A DNA stretch of 64,000 nt from Gammaproteobacteria bacterium (GCA_018672815.1 JABHDX010000118.1:7050-71049), one strand, 5' to 3'. Shown: positions 26,306-34,902, counted from the first letter of the stretch. Program-made: numbers and translations. Notes: generated by a model not told the origin, from the letters alone.

Positions 26306-26971
26306 TTAATTCCGTCTACTGTTTTCTCTTCTCCAATCTTCTGGATCTAGAAAATTACCACTCCAGATTCCTACCCTATTAGTCATTGCTTCAACCATCT
26401 CATTTTCATATCGTCGTGAATATTTTAAATAAGCAATAGCCATACCTGACTTAACCATTTCTGATTGAAGATCCAATCCATTGGCGTAACAGATACTGAG
26501 AGTTCGATCGTATTTATCTCTTCCCTCATCTGTACAGCGAACTTCGTTACCATCGATGAGTTCTCTGAGTTTTTTTGTAGCTTTTTTACCGCACGCCCAA
26601 ATTTTGCCATTAGGTTTTTGACAATATTGAGTTTGACCATAGAAATGACTTTCAGGTGCATCAATACCACTAAATCTAATCTTCGTTCCATTAATAGTAA
26701 TGGTATCGCCATCAATCACTTTTGCTTTTCCAACTAGATCTATTTTAGGGGCTTGATCATCTCGATTGTGATATTTGTCATCCAGAGTTGTATCGCCATA
26801 GCCGTATATAGAGTCATTGCCTCCCATAGGAACTGATCCTGACTGAATAGGTGATGGTCCATCATCTCGTTCACGTTCGCCCTCACCTCCATTTTGACTA
26901 TAAGAGATAGTTGGAAAGATTAAAAAAGAGATAATTGTGAAAAGAATTTTATTTCTATTGAATTTTAACAT
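26306..26971 (-). CDS. Secreted thermonuclease-like (SNase fold) nuclease
   Basis: A signal peptide (about 1-25, ending ISYSQ) is followed by a Gly/Asp/Glu-rich linker and then a staphylococcal-nuclease domain from about residue 78. KVIDGDTITINGTKIRFSGIDAPES supplies the metal-binding Asp, first catalytic Arg and Glu (read in pieces: VIDGDTI, IRFSGIDAPES), and DKYDRTLSICY supplies the second Arg. The C-terminal NRVGIWSGNFLDPEDWRR is typical. It is predicted to degrade nucleic acids outside the cytoplasm. Two bases separate it from the SDR stop, so crcB-SDR-nuclease are probably one operon. Confidence 0.9.
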   Translation of the reverse strand: MLKFNRNKILFTIISFLIFPTISYSQNGGEGERERDDGPSPIQSGSVPMGGNDSIYGYGDTTLDDKYHNRDDQAPKIDLVGKAKVIDGDTITINGTKIRFSGIDAPESHFYGQTQYCQKPNGKIWACGKKATKKLRELIDGNEVRCTDEGRDKYDRTLSICYANGLDLQSEMVKSGMAIAYLKYSRRYENEMVEAMTNRVGIWSGNFLDPEDWRRENSRRN

Positions 26972-26973
26972 AT

Positions 26974-27771
26974 TTAATAAGCCCTCTTAGTAAGTGTTCT
27001 AGCTATAGATCGAGAAATACTTTGCGGTATAATTTTTGCTAAAATTGCAAAAAATTTATTCAATCTGCCATTAATTAATATCATTTTACCATTCATTACA
27101 GCATCAAGCCCCTGCCTAGCTACTGTTTTTGAATCCATCCATAACCATTTGGGTGCTTTAGCTACTTCATCCATTCCTGCTGCAATATGAAATTCTGTTC
27201 TTGTTAGACCAGGACATACAGCCGAACAATGAATTCCTTTATCCAGATATTGCAGATGTATACTCTCTGAAAATTTGATCTGAAAAATCTTTACTGGACT
27301 GTATAATCCTGCCATATCTGGTGATGGAATAAAAGGAGCTAGTGATGCTAAATTGATAATTCTTCCATAACCATTATTGACCATACTGGGTAAAAATAAG
27401 TAAGTCAGTTCTACTATAGTATTCACCATAACTTGAAGAAAGTTTTGGTGTCTTTCCCATTCCATTTCTTCAAACTTTCCTGTGTTACCGTATCCTGCAT
27501 TATTGACTAATGCATCAATATGGATTTCGTTATCTACGCAATATTGATGAATATATTTAGGAGCTTCAGGTTTAGAAAGATCCATAGAAATTAGGTCAAT
27601 CCTAGCATCAGAATTCTTGAGGAGTTTCACCTTTAGATCTTCCAATCTATTCATCCTTCGAGCTGTAATCACAAGATTAAATCCAGCTTCTAAGAATACT
27701 TGTGCAAATGCCTCTCCTATTCCAGATGATGCACCTGTAATTAAAACCGTTTTTCTAGTCTGCTCTGACAC
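26974..27771 (-). CDS. Short-chain dehydrogenase/reductase
   Basis: The 265-residue protein has the classical SDR features: VLITGASSGIGEAFA for NAD(P) binding, VNNAGYGNTGK, the catalytic Ser in INLASLAPFIP, and YSPVKIF with Tyr and Lys at YxxxK spacing. ARRMNR after the second strand suggests NADP preference. Substrate unknown. It is four bases from crcB and two from the nuclease gene. Confidence 0.92.
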   Translation of the reverse strand: MSEQTRKTVLITGASSGIGEAFAQVFLEAGFNLVITARRMNRLEDLKVKLLKNSDARIDLISMDLSKPEAPKYIHQYCVDNEIHIDALVNNAGYGNTGKFEEMEWERHQNFLQVMVNTIVELTYLFLPSMVNNGYGRIINLASLAPFIPSPDMAGLYSPVKIFQIKFSESIHLQYLDKGIHCSAVCPGLTRTEFHIAAGMDEVAKAPKWLWMDSKTVARQGLDAVMNGKMILINGRLNKFFAILAKIIPQSISRSIARTLTKRAY

Positions 27772-27774
27772 TTT

Positions 27775-28158
27775 TTATACCCTAATAATGTTATACCCCA
27801 AAAGTGCTAAAAGAACACCAATTATCACCTGTGAGGCAATATATAAAACTAGTTTCAACAGTTCTCCATTCTGGATAAATAATTGGGCTTCAAAAGCAAA
27901 TGCGGAGAATGTTGTATAACCCCCTAACACACCAATCGCAATGAACATATAAAAACTTGTAGGTTCAGATATTTTATTTGAAAAATATCCTGCAAAAAGA
28001 CCAATAAATAAACAACCAATAATATTTACAAAGAAAGTTCCTAAAGGAATAGCAGATAAAGGCACAGCTTTCTCAATTAATGCAGTTGAAAGGAAACGGA
28101 GTATTGTTCCAAAAAAACCACCAATACCAACCCATATGCTTAATTTTAATATTTCCAT
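27775..28158 (-). CDS. crcB: Fluoride channel CrcB/FluC
   Basis: The 127-residue protein has four membrane segments and the family motifs GGFFGTILRF, PLGTFFVNIIGCLFIG and GVLGGYTTFSAFAFE. FluC forms dual-topology dimers that export fluoride. I saw no fluoride riboswitch in the 54 bases before the next small gene or in that gene. It begins an apparent operon with the SDR and nuclease genes. Confidence 0.95.
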   Translation of the reverse strand: MEILKLSIWVGIGGFFGTILRFLSTALIEKAVPLSAIPLGTFFVNIIGCLFIGLFAGYFSNKISEPTSFYMFIAIGVLGGYTTFSAFAFEAQLFIQNGELLKLVLYIASQVIIGVLLALLGYNIIRV

Positions 28159-28211
28159 TCTTATCTCAATAATTATTTAAATTTATCGAATCACACACTA
28201 GCATTATAAAA

Positions 28212-28355
28212 CTATGAAATTTCATCTAAAAGTGATTTCGGATCATTCAACTTTTTCTTGGATGACTTTCTATCGTATTTAGTTTTATTTTTATGCGTCT
28301 TAGTCACACCATGCTTAGGTGTTTTTTTTCTAAATTTTGTTTTTTTCTCATCCAT
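28212..28355 (-). CDS. Small highly basic protein, 47 residues
   Basis: An ATG at 28355 opens a 47-codon frame ending at 28212. The product is strongly basic (MDEKKTKFRKKTPKHGV, then THKNKTKYDRKSSKKK) and ends with an acidic DEIS tail. A weak AAGG precedes the start. I do not recognise the family. The charge suggests nucleic-acid or ribosome binding, but that is only a guess. It sits alone between crcB and the cytochrome gene on the same strand. Confidence 0.5.
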   Translation of the reverse strand: MDEKKTKFRKKTPKHGVTKTHKNKTKYDRKSSKKKLNDPKSLLDEIS

Positions 28356-28365
28356 GACCTTAAAC

Positions 28366-29403
28366 TTATTCCATTGAATCTATCCATTCTCTAATCAGAG
28401 CTATACCTTCTTGATGTGCTATTGATCTTCCAGATTCAGGCATCATGATATCCGGCTCATTTGAGATCATTCTATAGAGAAGTATAGATTGATCTGAAAA
28501 ACCTGGAACGATTGAATATTTATTGGTACCAGCTCCTCTGCCAGCTGCTACTGGTGGCTTATTAATACCAATACTTTTTCTATTATTCTCAAGCAAATTA
28601 AGATAGAGCCCTGTGGTATTTGCCGAGCCATTCTTTGAATGACAATGGCCGCAATTAATATCAAGATAAGCTCTAGCTCTATCATTTAGTGGCTCTTCCG
28701 AGTCTGAATAATTAGAAATTGATTGAGGAATTTCAATATTTTCAGAGATTAGGTTCATTGCTCTCCACTTCACTAACTGATTCATAGGACCTTCAGAATA
28801 ATGATGTATTTTATTAAGATTCCTTGGTTTAGGTCCTATAGGAACTAAAGAATTATTCTTTAAATGACACTCTTTGCATTGATTCTTATTGGGTACACGA
28901 TAACGAAGATTAGTAAGGTTATTGGATGGATCCAAATATTGAGTTAAGACAGTCTTACCAGCTATATTTAAGTATGCTTCTTCTTGTTCTTTATCCCAGA
29001 CATAAGTGATTGCTTCCCAGCCATTTTTTTTATGCAACAGTAATCGTGTTTCAATTAAATTAATACGATCAGAATTTATTGCTTCATATGAGAATGTTTT
29101 TATAAGAACTGAGCCTATAGGAAAATTAAATACTTCATTTTCTTCATACGCTGCTCTCATAGTTTGAGGAATATAAACAAATCGAGTCTTATCTGCATAA
29201 TCTGTAAATAGAGGAGATATTAAACTATATGGAAGTACACCAGTATTAGGTAATTGCCTCTGGGGATTACTGAAAAAACCAAAATCAGAGAGCTTTTCTG
29301 GGTGTGTATCCGATAGTATCATCTCTTCATTGACCATTGAAAAGACATTCAATGTAAAAATTAAAAAAGCTATAGAAATGGTAGCAACAAACTTTTTAGT
29401 CAT
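28366..29403 (-). CDS. Exported diheme c-type cytochrome (SO2930/TIGR03806-like)
   Basis: The protein has a signal peptide (KKFVATISIAFLIFTLNVFS) and two haem-binding motifs, CKECH (about 183-187 counted from the upstream ATG) and CGHCH (258-262). The body, with LSDFGFFSNPQRQLPNTG and LPYSLISPLFTDYADKTRF, matches the family described as SO2930 diheme cytochromes. I prefer the ATG at 29403, which leaves a clean signal peptide; 29424 is possible. It overlaps the beta-helix gene upstream by eight bases, a pairing known for this family. Electron donor and acceptor are unknown. Confidence 0.88.
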   Translation of the reverse strand: MTKKFVATISIAFLIFTLNVFSMVNEEMILSDTHPEKLSDFGFFSNPQRQLPNTGVLPYSLISPLFTDYADKTRFVYIPQTMRAAYEENEVFNFPIGSVLIKTFSYEAINSDRINLIETRLLLHKKNGWEAITYVWDKEQEEAYLNIAGKTVLTQYLDPSNNLTNLRYRVPNKNQCKECHLKNNSLVPIGPKPRNLNKIHHYSEGPMNQLVKWRAMNLISENIEIPQSISNYSDSEEPLNDRARAYLDINCGHCHSKNGSANTTGLYLNLLENNRKSIGINKPPVAAGRGAGTNKYSIVPGFSDQSILLYRMISNEPDIMMPESGRSIAHQEGIALIREWIDSME

Positions 29404-30634
29404 TATATCCTGATGGCAAATCAATAATAACAGTATTTAAAGGTTCAATAGTACCCTTAAAGTCGAGAGAATCTCTATTAACTGGATTTGGTAATGAGAG
29501 CATATATTGAATAGGTTTAATCGACATAAAAGATGAATCATAGTTATCTTTCAGTATCAATTTATCTTGTTCAGGCTGGCCAAAAATCATTTGTGATAAG
29601 GGAAGTACGCCATCCCAAAATATATCTGGCATATCCTCTTTAGCTAAATGCTTTACTACTGATGCAATTTCTTTATCCATATCAGGATTGTATCCAGAAT
29701 TACTCAATCTATTATTATGTATCTGTATCGCCCTAGGGTGAGGATAGTAATCAGTTTCATCAATAGCCTCTTCATAAGAATAGCTGACTATCGCTATATT
29801 CATCGTTTCATTGCCAGAGATATCATTATCAAATATTTCAACATCAGAATTTGCCATAACAATAACACCAGTACCTCTTGGGACTTCGCCTACTATATTT
29901 CCTTCGGGTGCAAAGTTATCGGTGTCATTATTGAGAATTTGATTACTAAATACTCTCACATGATGCCCCCCTTGTTGAGGCAAATCAGGTAAATCAAACA
30001 CCAATATTCCACCTGTATTATGTTGAGCTATATTGCTATGCACATCAGCGTAATAAGAATTTTCAATCTCAATACCTGCGACATTATACTCAGCTCTACT
30101 ATTACGAACTATGATGTTCTGAGATTGTCCCACATAAATACCAGCATCCGATGCACCAATAGCAACACAACCATCAATTAAAACATCTTTGGATTGAACT
30201 GGGTATAAACCATAAGCACCATTAGTGCTTTTTGGACCGCTAGTCCATTCCGTTCTAATATTTATAAAATATATCCCATCTGAACCAATAGCTTTGATTG
30301 CATCCCCTTTGGTATTAGTAATGGCAAAATCTTTAAGTAATACTTTATTTGAAGTGACTAGGAGACCTTGGGCACCAGTCATCTGATTTGAGAAATCTAA
30401 TATTGTATTCTCATGGCCTTCACCAGATAGAATAATATTGTCAATATCGAGTGACAATCCATCTTCAATTGAATAGGTACCTGCAGTTAGATGAACTTCG
30501 TCACCAGGGTTAGCTAATATTAGAGCTTCTTGTATTTTTTCCTGAGCTTCATCTGATGGTGAAACGATGATTACATCTGTCAATGCATCAAAAGAAAAAA
30601 GCACAGTAATAATAAATAGTATTCTCATAATCAA
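29396..30634 (-). CDS. Exported parallel beta-helix protein (TIGR03805-like)
   Basis: The 412-residue protein starts with a signal peptide (MRILFIITVLFSFDALT) and then DEAQEKIQEALILANPGDEVHLTAG, the usual beginning of a right-handed beta-helix. Repeated units such as VLLKDFAITNTKGDAI, DVLIDGCVAIGASDAGIYVGQ and NIIVRNSRAEYNVAGIEIENS follow, with Asn-rich turns. Such helices bind or process polysaccharides, but no lyase or hydrolase active site was recognised. It overlaps the diheme cytochrome gene, so the two are co-expressed in the periplasm or at the surface. Confidence 0.88.
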   Translation of the reverse strand: MIMRILFIITVLFSFDALTDVIIVSPSDEAQEKIQEALILANPGDEVHLTAGTYSIEDGLSLDIDNIILSGEGHENTILDFSNQMTGAQGLLVTSNKVLLKDFAITNTKGDAIKAIGSDGIYFINIRTEWTSGPKSTNGAYGLYPVQSKDVLIDGCVAIGASDAGIYVGQSQNIIVRNSRAEYNVAGIEIENSYYADVHSNIAQHNTGGILVFDLPDLPQQGGHHVRVFSNQILNNDTDNFAPEGNIVGEVPRGTGVIVMANSDVEIFDNDISGNETMNIAIVSYSYEEAIDETDYYPHPRAIQIHNNRLSNSGYNPDMDKEIASVVKHLAKEDMPDIFWDGVLPLSQMIFGQPEQDKLILKDNYDSSFMSIKPIQYMLSLPNPVNRDSLDFKGTIEPLNTVIIDLPSGYND

Positions 30635-30678
30635 ATACTACCAAAGAAAACGATTGGAATAATTAGAAAATAAAATAA

Positions 30679-30768
30679 TGGCGGAGAGGGAGGGATTCGA
30701 ACCCCCGGAAGGTTTGACCCTTCAACGGTTTTCAAGACCGCCGCATTCGACCGCTCTGCCACCTCTCC
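30679..30768 (-). tRNA. tRNA-Ser (anticodon UGA)
   Basis: On the minus strand the acceptor GGAGAGG pairs with CCTCTCC, the anticodon loop CTTGAAA carries TGA, a long variable arm typical of serine tRNAs follows, the T-loop is TTCGAAT, and GCCA ends the gene, so CCA is encoded. It is the anchor of a decayed integrated element: a partial copy of its 5' half lies at 31543. Confidence 0.95.
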
Positions 30769-30823
30769 TTATTCGTTAGAACCTGTATTCTATAGAGACT
30801 CTGGATGTTTTGAAACCTTTATC
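30736..30823 (+). repeat. Direct repeat, copy 1 (tRNA-Ser 5' half plus upstream)
   Basis: This segment runs from the anticodon stem through the 5' end of tRNA-Ser and about 55 bases beyond. By eye it matches 31543-31629 at about 82% with one single-base gap; GCTCTGCCACCTCTCCTT is identical. Such a duplication is what site-specific integration at a tRNA leaves. Confidence 0.8.
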
Positions 30824-30843
30824 ATTTATCAGGTGAAACCCTC

Positions 30844-30864
30844 TTTGGTCGCACTTTGGTCGCA
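30844..30864. repeat. Tandem TTTGGTCGCA repeat
   Basis: TTTGGTCGCA occurs at 30844-30853 and again at 30855-30864, an 11-base period, immediately after the integrase remnant stop. Short repeats near the attachment end of an element can be recombinase or excisionase sites; this is inference. Confidence 0.4.
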
Positions 30865-30865
30865 T

Positions 30866-30976
30866 TTAGTTCCAACTGGCTCTGATCTTCGTTTCAAGTT
30901 GCTGTATTAAATCATCATCAACGCTGGTAAACAAGTGTCCATAGACATCCACTGTGGTTGATATAGCAGAAAACCT
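30866..30976 (-). pseudogene. Tyrosine recombinase (integrase) C-terminal remnant
   Basis: About 36 codons read ISTTVDVYGHLFTSVDDD and then DLIQQLETKIRASWN before the stop. The VYGHLF segment holds the catalytic Tyr of phage-type integrases, and ISTTVDVY is the sequence usually just before it. An in-frame stop lies at 30977-30979 and no start exists, so the gene is a fragment; the Arg/His part of the active site is gone. Its position next to tRNA-Ser and between the two repeat copies is what an integrase of a tRNA-targeting element would have. Confidence 0.8.
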
Positions 30977-31085
30977 TTATCACTACTTACTCAGAGCAGA
31001 GTTATTGAAGAAACAATTTAAAGATCATCCTGAGTTATTAGAACAGGGTGGATTCCCTCAAATAAAAGAAGAACTAACAGATTAA
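30954..31085 (+). pseudogene. C-terminal fragment of an unidentified gene
   Basis: A plus-strand frame reads AENLYHYLLRAELLKKQF and ends FPQIKEELTD with a stop at 31083-31085. It has no ATG; a GTG at 30954 lies inside the antisense of the integrase remnant. It looks like the tail of a longer protein cut by the same deletion that truncated the integrase. I do not recognise it. A real 43-residue protein is less likely. Confidence 0.45.
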
Positions 31086-31492
31086 ACAGGAGAATTTAAG
31101 TAGGTAATAGTTAATTGCAAACAAGTGGCAAAAGTAGCCCAGAGAAGATATGGAATATTTGCGTAGACTATCCAGCGAAGCTCAGGAGCGGCATACCACA
31201 GTGCATAGAGGGCCCAGACAAGCGTCCCAGCGACAAACAGAATATCAATTGAAGCAAGTAAGTTGTTTTTGAGACCAAACTGTAGTGGAGTAAATGCAAA
31301 ATTAAATACAAGATTTAGAGCAAAAGGTAGTGCAATAATCCAAGGAATCTGCTTTGTGAATGCCCTATAAAAAACAGTACCGAATGAAATTGCGATAATC
31401 GCATAAAGCATTGCCCACACTGGACCAAAGAGCCACGCCGGTGGCGACCAAGAAGGTTTTATAAGTTGTGCATACCATTCATAACTTTGCAT
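31082..31492 (-). CDS. TspO/MBR family protein
   Basis: The 136-residue protein has five membrane segments and the Trp/Pro-rich TspO motifs: IKPSWSPPAWLFGPVWAMLYAIIAIS (read as KPSWSPPAW and FGPVWAMLY), ALPFALNLVFNFAFTPLQFG, and LWYAAPELRWIVYANIPYLLWATFA. TspO binds porphyrins and related ligands and affects tetrapyrrole or stress responses. It lies between the two copies of the tRNA-Ser repeat, so it appears to be cargo of the decayed element. GC content looks slightly higher than in the flanks. Confidence 0.9.
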   Translation of the reverse strand: MQSYEWYAQLIKPSWSPPAWLFGPVWAMLYAIIAISFGTVFYRAFTKQIPWIIALPFALNLVFNFAFTPLQFGLKNNLLASIDILFVAGTLVWALYALWYAAPELRWIVYANIPYLLWATFATCLQLTITYLNSPV

Positions 31493-31542
31493 ATAACTTA
31501 TATATTATATTGGATAAGTATTTTTATCAAAAAACCAGGATA

Positions 31543-31629
31543 GACTGACGCATTCGATGCTCTGCCACCTCTCCTTGTTCTTTAGAATCTGTATTCTGTA
31601 TTGTCTCTGAATGATTTCAAAGATTTATC
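31543..31629 (+). repeat. Direct repeat, copy 2 (tRNA-Ser fragment, att scar)
   Basis: This copy corresponds to the 5' half of tRNA-Ser and the sequence upstream of it, ending within the anticodon stem, so it cannot make a tRNA. It marks the far end of an 0.8-kb segment that holds the integrase remnant, a gene fragment and tspO. Confidence 0.8.
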
Positions 31630-31679
31630 CAATTTTCTATCTGATCACATAATGATTTTCTAGTCTCCAACTTAAAAAA

Positions 31680-32372
31680 TTAGATCAAATAAAATAAGGA
31701 AATTAATAGAACAAGAAGAGGAAACCATTTAAGAGACTTAATAAATAGGATTCTTCTCTTAAACTCAACTGAATCATTAACCCATGGATATGGTTCTTCA
31801 GGTATAGATACTTCTAAGAAGTCACACAGTGGCTCCCATCCATCCTTTGCAGAATGAACCAATAGTCGATCTTGAGAAATATACTTCTTTACAGACTCAA
31901 TGTGCCTAGTAAATACTTTCATAGCAAATTCCTTATCCTCAAAACGGTTCAAAAATGGAGGACCAAATACTGTGTTATGCATCATTTTCATGAGGCGATC
32001 ACTTCTTGGAAAGATCCGCCTAATCCATTTCGGAAAGTTCATGGGAACTTGATAAATCGTACCTCTTGCACTGTCATACCAAGCACTTGCATCCCTAACA
32101 CTCAAAATAACTTTTGCATTGGGATACTCATCAGCTAATTCTTTATAGTATGCAATTGCAGGCCAATCTACAGCGGATTGATAATTTTTGAAAACTTGCT
32201 CCCAATTCATTGGTTCACCTAGTGAGGCATTATAAAAATAATTTGTTTGTTCACCACTGAGGATAACTTCTTTCATATGGTGACAAGGACCAAAACCCAA
32301 CTTCTCTAGAGCAACCTTTAAGGAAAGTGTTCCTGTCCTTCCAAAGCCTGCTCCTATTATCTTTAATGCCAT
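31680..32372 (-). CDS. Sulfotransferase-family protein with C-terminal membrane anchor
   Basis: The 230-residue protein begins with a PAPS-binding loop, GAGFGRTGTLSLKVALE, and has VILSVRDASAWYDSA at the place of the 3'-phosphate site. The last 20 residues (WFPLLVLLISLFYLI) are hydrophobic and probably anchor it in the membrane. The family transfers sulfate or is catalytically undefined in many bacteria; the acceptor is unknown. It is next to the tRNA-Ser scar but shows no sign of belonging to it. Confidence 0.82.
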   Translation of the reverse strand: MALKIIGAGFGRTGTLSLKVALEKLGFGPCHHMKEVILSGEQTNYFYNASLGEPMNWEQVFKNYQSAVDWPAIAYYKELADEYPNAKVILSVRDASAWYDSARGTIYQVPMNFPKWIRRIFPRSDRLMKMMHNTVFGPPFLNRFEDKEFAMKVFTRHIESVKKYISQDRLLVHSAKDGWEPLCDFLEVSIPEEPYPWVNDSVEFKRRILFIKSLKWFPLLVLLISLFYLI

Positions 32373-32525
32373 ACAGATATCTTACCTATGACATAGTGTA
32401 AAACAAAATATTCCATTGATTTCAAATTGTGATGGATCAGAAATTAGATCGAAGGTAGATCATTATTGGTAAGACTAATATGATAATCTTATTTCATATA
32501 TAAATTGTTGAGTAAATAATAATTC

Positions 32526-34097
32526 ATGAACAAAGACAATCATCCAGAGATCGGAGGAAGATCGGCTAAAATAGCATTAGCACTATTGGTCATTGTCTAT
32601 ATTTTCAATTTTGTAGACAGACAAATATTATCTGTTTTGGCTGAAGAAATTAAAGCAGATCTTAACATCAGTGATAGTGATTTAGGGTTTCTATTTGGTA
32701 CTGCATTTGCTGTCTTTTATTCTATATTTGGGATACCTCTAGGTAAGCTTGCAGATGTCTGGTCAAGAAAAAATATACTGAGTATAGGTCTAGCAACGTG
32801 GAGTTTAATGACGGTCCTTTCTGGGACAGCTAAATCCTTTACTTCTTTATCCATATACAGGGTTGGTGTTGGGATCGGAGAATCGAGTGCAAGTCCTGCT
32901 TCTTATTCACTATTATCAGACTACTTTTCACCAAAAATACGAACAACCATACTTGCGATTTATTCAAGTGGAGTCTACCTAGGAGCTGGTATTGGTTTAT
33001 TTTTAGGTGGTTGGATTGTTGAATTATGGTCATCAGCCTACCCTATATCAATTGATGCCCCTTTCGGACTAAAAGCATGGCAAGCAGCATTTGTGATTGT
33101 GGGTTTACCTGGAATATTATTAGCCTTCTTCACTTGGAATATTAAAGAACCTAAAAGGGGTGGAAGCGAGGGTATTGAAAGTCAAATTGAACCACATCCC
33201 TTTAGATTAATGCTTAAAGAATTTATAGGAATTTCTCCATTTGGCTTAATTACAACTAAAGAACCCATTAAACTACTCTCTATCAATGCTCTTATTGGAA
33301 GCATCATCAGTATGATTTGTTTTGGTCTGTATCGCATAACTGGTGATACAGTGCAATGGGTTGCATTTGGAATTGGAATATATTTTTTGACCTGCTGGAT
33401 TCAGGGATTAAAAACGAGAGATCCTGTTACCTTTGAAATGATTTTTAAAACCAAGTCTTTCATACTCGTCGTTTTTGGATTTCCTTCTATCAGCTTTATC
33501 ACCTATTCCATGGCTGCGTTTGGTCCTTCTTTTTATATGAGAAATTATGGAATCACTGAAGCGGAAGTTGCAACAATACTTGGATTGATTACAGCGGTTT
33601 CAGGATCTATCGGAGTCATTAGTGGGGGCATCATAGCTGATAAGCTTAGAGAGAAATACATCAATGGGAGACTGTATGTAGGATTTGCTGTAATAATCTT
33701 GGGTATACCTACAGCATTGGCATTTTTATACAGCAAAAACCTCTATGCATCATATGTTTACTATGCTTTATTTCAAATAATCACTCCTATGTGGGTAGGC
33801 ATTGCACCAGCAACTGTCTCTGATCTAGTTCTTCCCAGAATGAGAGGGTTAGCCAGTGCGTTTTATCTGTTGATGGTGAGTATGATTGGCCTAGCTCTCG
33901 GGCCCTACTGTGTCGGTAAATTAAGTGACATTTATCAATCCACAGGGTATTCATCGGGTGAAGCATTAAAAACGGCCCTTGCTACAGGCTTACTGGCTCT
34001 TATTGTGACAGCTATTGCGTTAACCTTTGCTTGTTATTACTTACCTCGGGATGAGGCGAGTAAAGTTGAGAGAGCGAAAGCTTTGGGAGAGCTATAA
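32526..34097 (+). CDS. MFS transporter (spinster-like)
   Basis: The 523-residue protein has about twelve membrane segments and MFS signatures: FNFVDRQILSVLAEEIKADL at the first helix, FGIPLGKLADVWSRKNIL for the loop 2-3 motif, and RVGVGIGESSASPASYSLL. This combination, especially NFVDRQIL and GEASA-like sequence, is seen in spinster-type members common in marine bacteria. A loop between helices 6 and 7 is enlarged. Substrate unknown. It is convergent with the bicupin gene. Confidence 0.88.
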   Translation: MNKDNHPEIGGRSAKIALALLVIVYIFNFVDRQILSVLAEEIKADLNISDSDLGFLFGTAFAVFYSIFGIPLGKLADVWSRKNILSIGLATWSLMTVLSGTAKSFTSLSIYRVGVGIGESSASPASYSLLSDYFSPKIRTTILAIYSSGVYLGAGIGLFLGGWIVELWSSAYPISIDAPFGLKAWQAAFVIVGLPGILLAFFTWNIKEPKRGGSEGIESQIEPHPFRLMLKEFIGISPFGLITTKEPIKLLSINALIGSIISMICFGLYRITGDTVQWVAFGIGIYFLTCWIQGLKTRDPVTFEMIFKTKSFILVVFGFPSISFITYSMAAFGPSFYMRNYGITEAEVATILGLITAVSGSIGVISGGIIADKLREKYINGRLYVGFAVIILGIPTALAFLYSKNLYASYVYYALFQIITPMWVGIAPATVSDLVLPRMRGLASAFYLLMVSMIGLALGPYCVGKLSDIYQSTGYSSGEALKTALATGLLALIVTAIALTFACYYLPRDEASKVERAKALGEL

Positions 34098-34099
34098 CA

Positions 34100-34888
34100 C
34101 TACTCTTGGTAAGCAATCCATATTTTCAAAACACCATTCGGTACTGAGAATATCCCATCCCAACCTGAAGGCACAAGAATACCTTCTCCTGGGTTAGTAA
34201 TAAGTTGCTCACCATTCTTATTGGTTAATATGATGGAGCCTTTCAGTGGATACATAAATTCATGAAATGTCTCAGAACCAGAAACAGAACCTGCACTTGA
34301 TTCCCATAGGCCAATCTGAAACGTTTCATTTTTATTTGAAAAAAATGTGAGATCCCTTGCTGTTAAATCACTTTCACCAGGAGAATATTCTTCAAAGTCA
34401 CCCAGCTCATATTGAAACACTCTAGCATCATTAATTTTTACAATGTAATTAGCATCAACATTCTCAGTTTCATTAATTCCATCAACGGCATAGATAATTT
34501 TTAAATCTTTTGTAATTGCGAAATCACCCATCCAGCCTTTAGGAATCATAAAGGATTCACCTACTCGATAAATATGGTTATGCCCATCGACAGTTTTTGT
34601 CAAAACTTCACCTTCTAGAATATACATATATTCATTATAAGGATAAGGTTCATCAATGATTTCTGAACCAACTTTTGATTGATAAATTCCAATAATAAAG
34701 TTTTCATCATTGGATGTGAATATTTCAAGATCTTTAGATAAAAATTCAGCATAACCAGTATCAACAGACTCAAACTCTATTGCTTGTAGTTCATCGAAAG
34801 TATTTTTATTCAATTGAATTAAATCTGATGCGTTAGATACATGAATTAATGAAAAAAAAATCGAAGCAATAGTTAAAAATTTATACAT
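34100..34888 (-). CDS. Exported bicupin protein
   Basis: A signal peptide (KFLTIASIFFSLIHVSNA) is followed by two cupin domains, each with the pattern of the ethanolamine-utilisation-like cupins: EYMYILEGEVLTKT...YRVGESFMIPKGW and EFMYPLKGSIILTN...NPGEGILVPSGW. The His residues of the standard cupin metal site are largely absent, so the sites may not bind metal. Function unknown; location is probably periplasmic. It may be in one unit with the thioesterase upstream (14 bases). Confidence 0.78.
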   Translation of the reverse strand: MYKFLTIASIFFSLIHVSNASDLIQLNKNTFDELQAIEFESVDTGYAEFLSKDLEIFTSNDENFIIGIYQSKVGSEIIDEPYPYNEYMYILEGEVLTKTVDGHNHIYRVGESFMIPKGWMGDFAITKDLKIIYAVDGINETENVDANYIVKINDARVFQYELGDFEEYSPGESDLTARDLTFFSNKNETFQIGLWESSAGSVSGSETFHEFMYPLKGSIILTNKNGEQLITNPGEGILVPSGWDGIFSVPNGVLKIWIAYQE

Positions 34889-34902
34889 CCAATAATTATA
34901 GT

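Noticed and set aside
28159..28211. Fluoride riboswitch before crcB
   Set aside because: The conserved pseudoknot sequences of the crcB motif were not visible and the gap is short.
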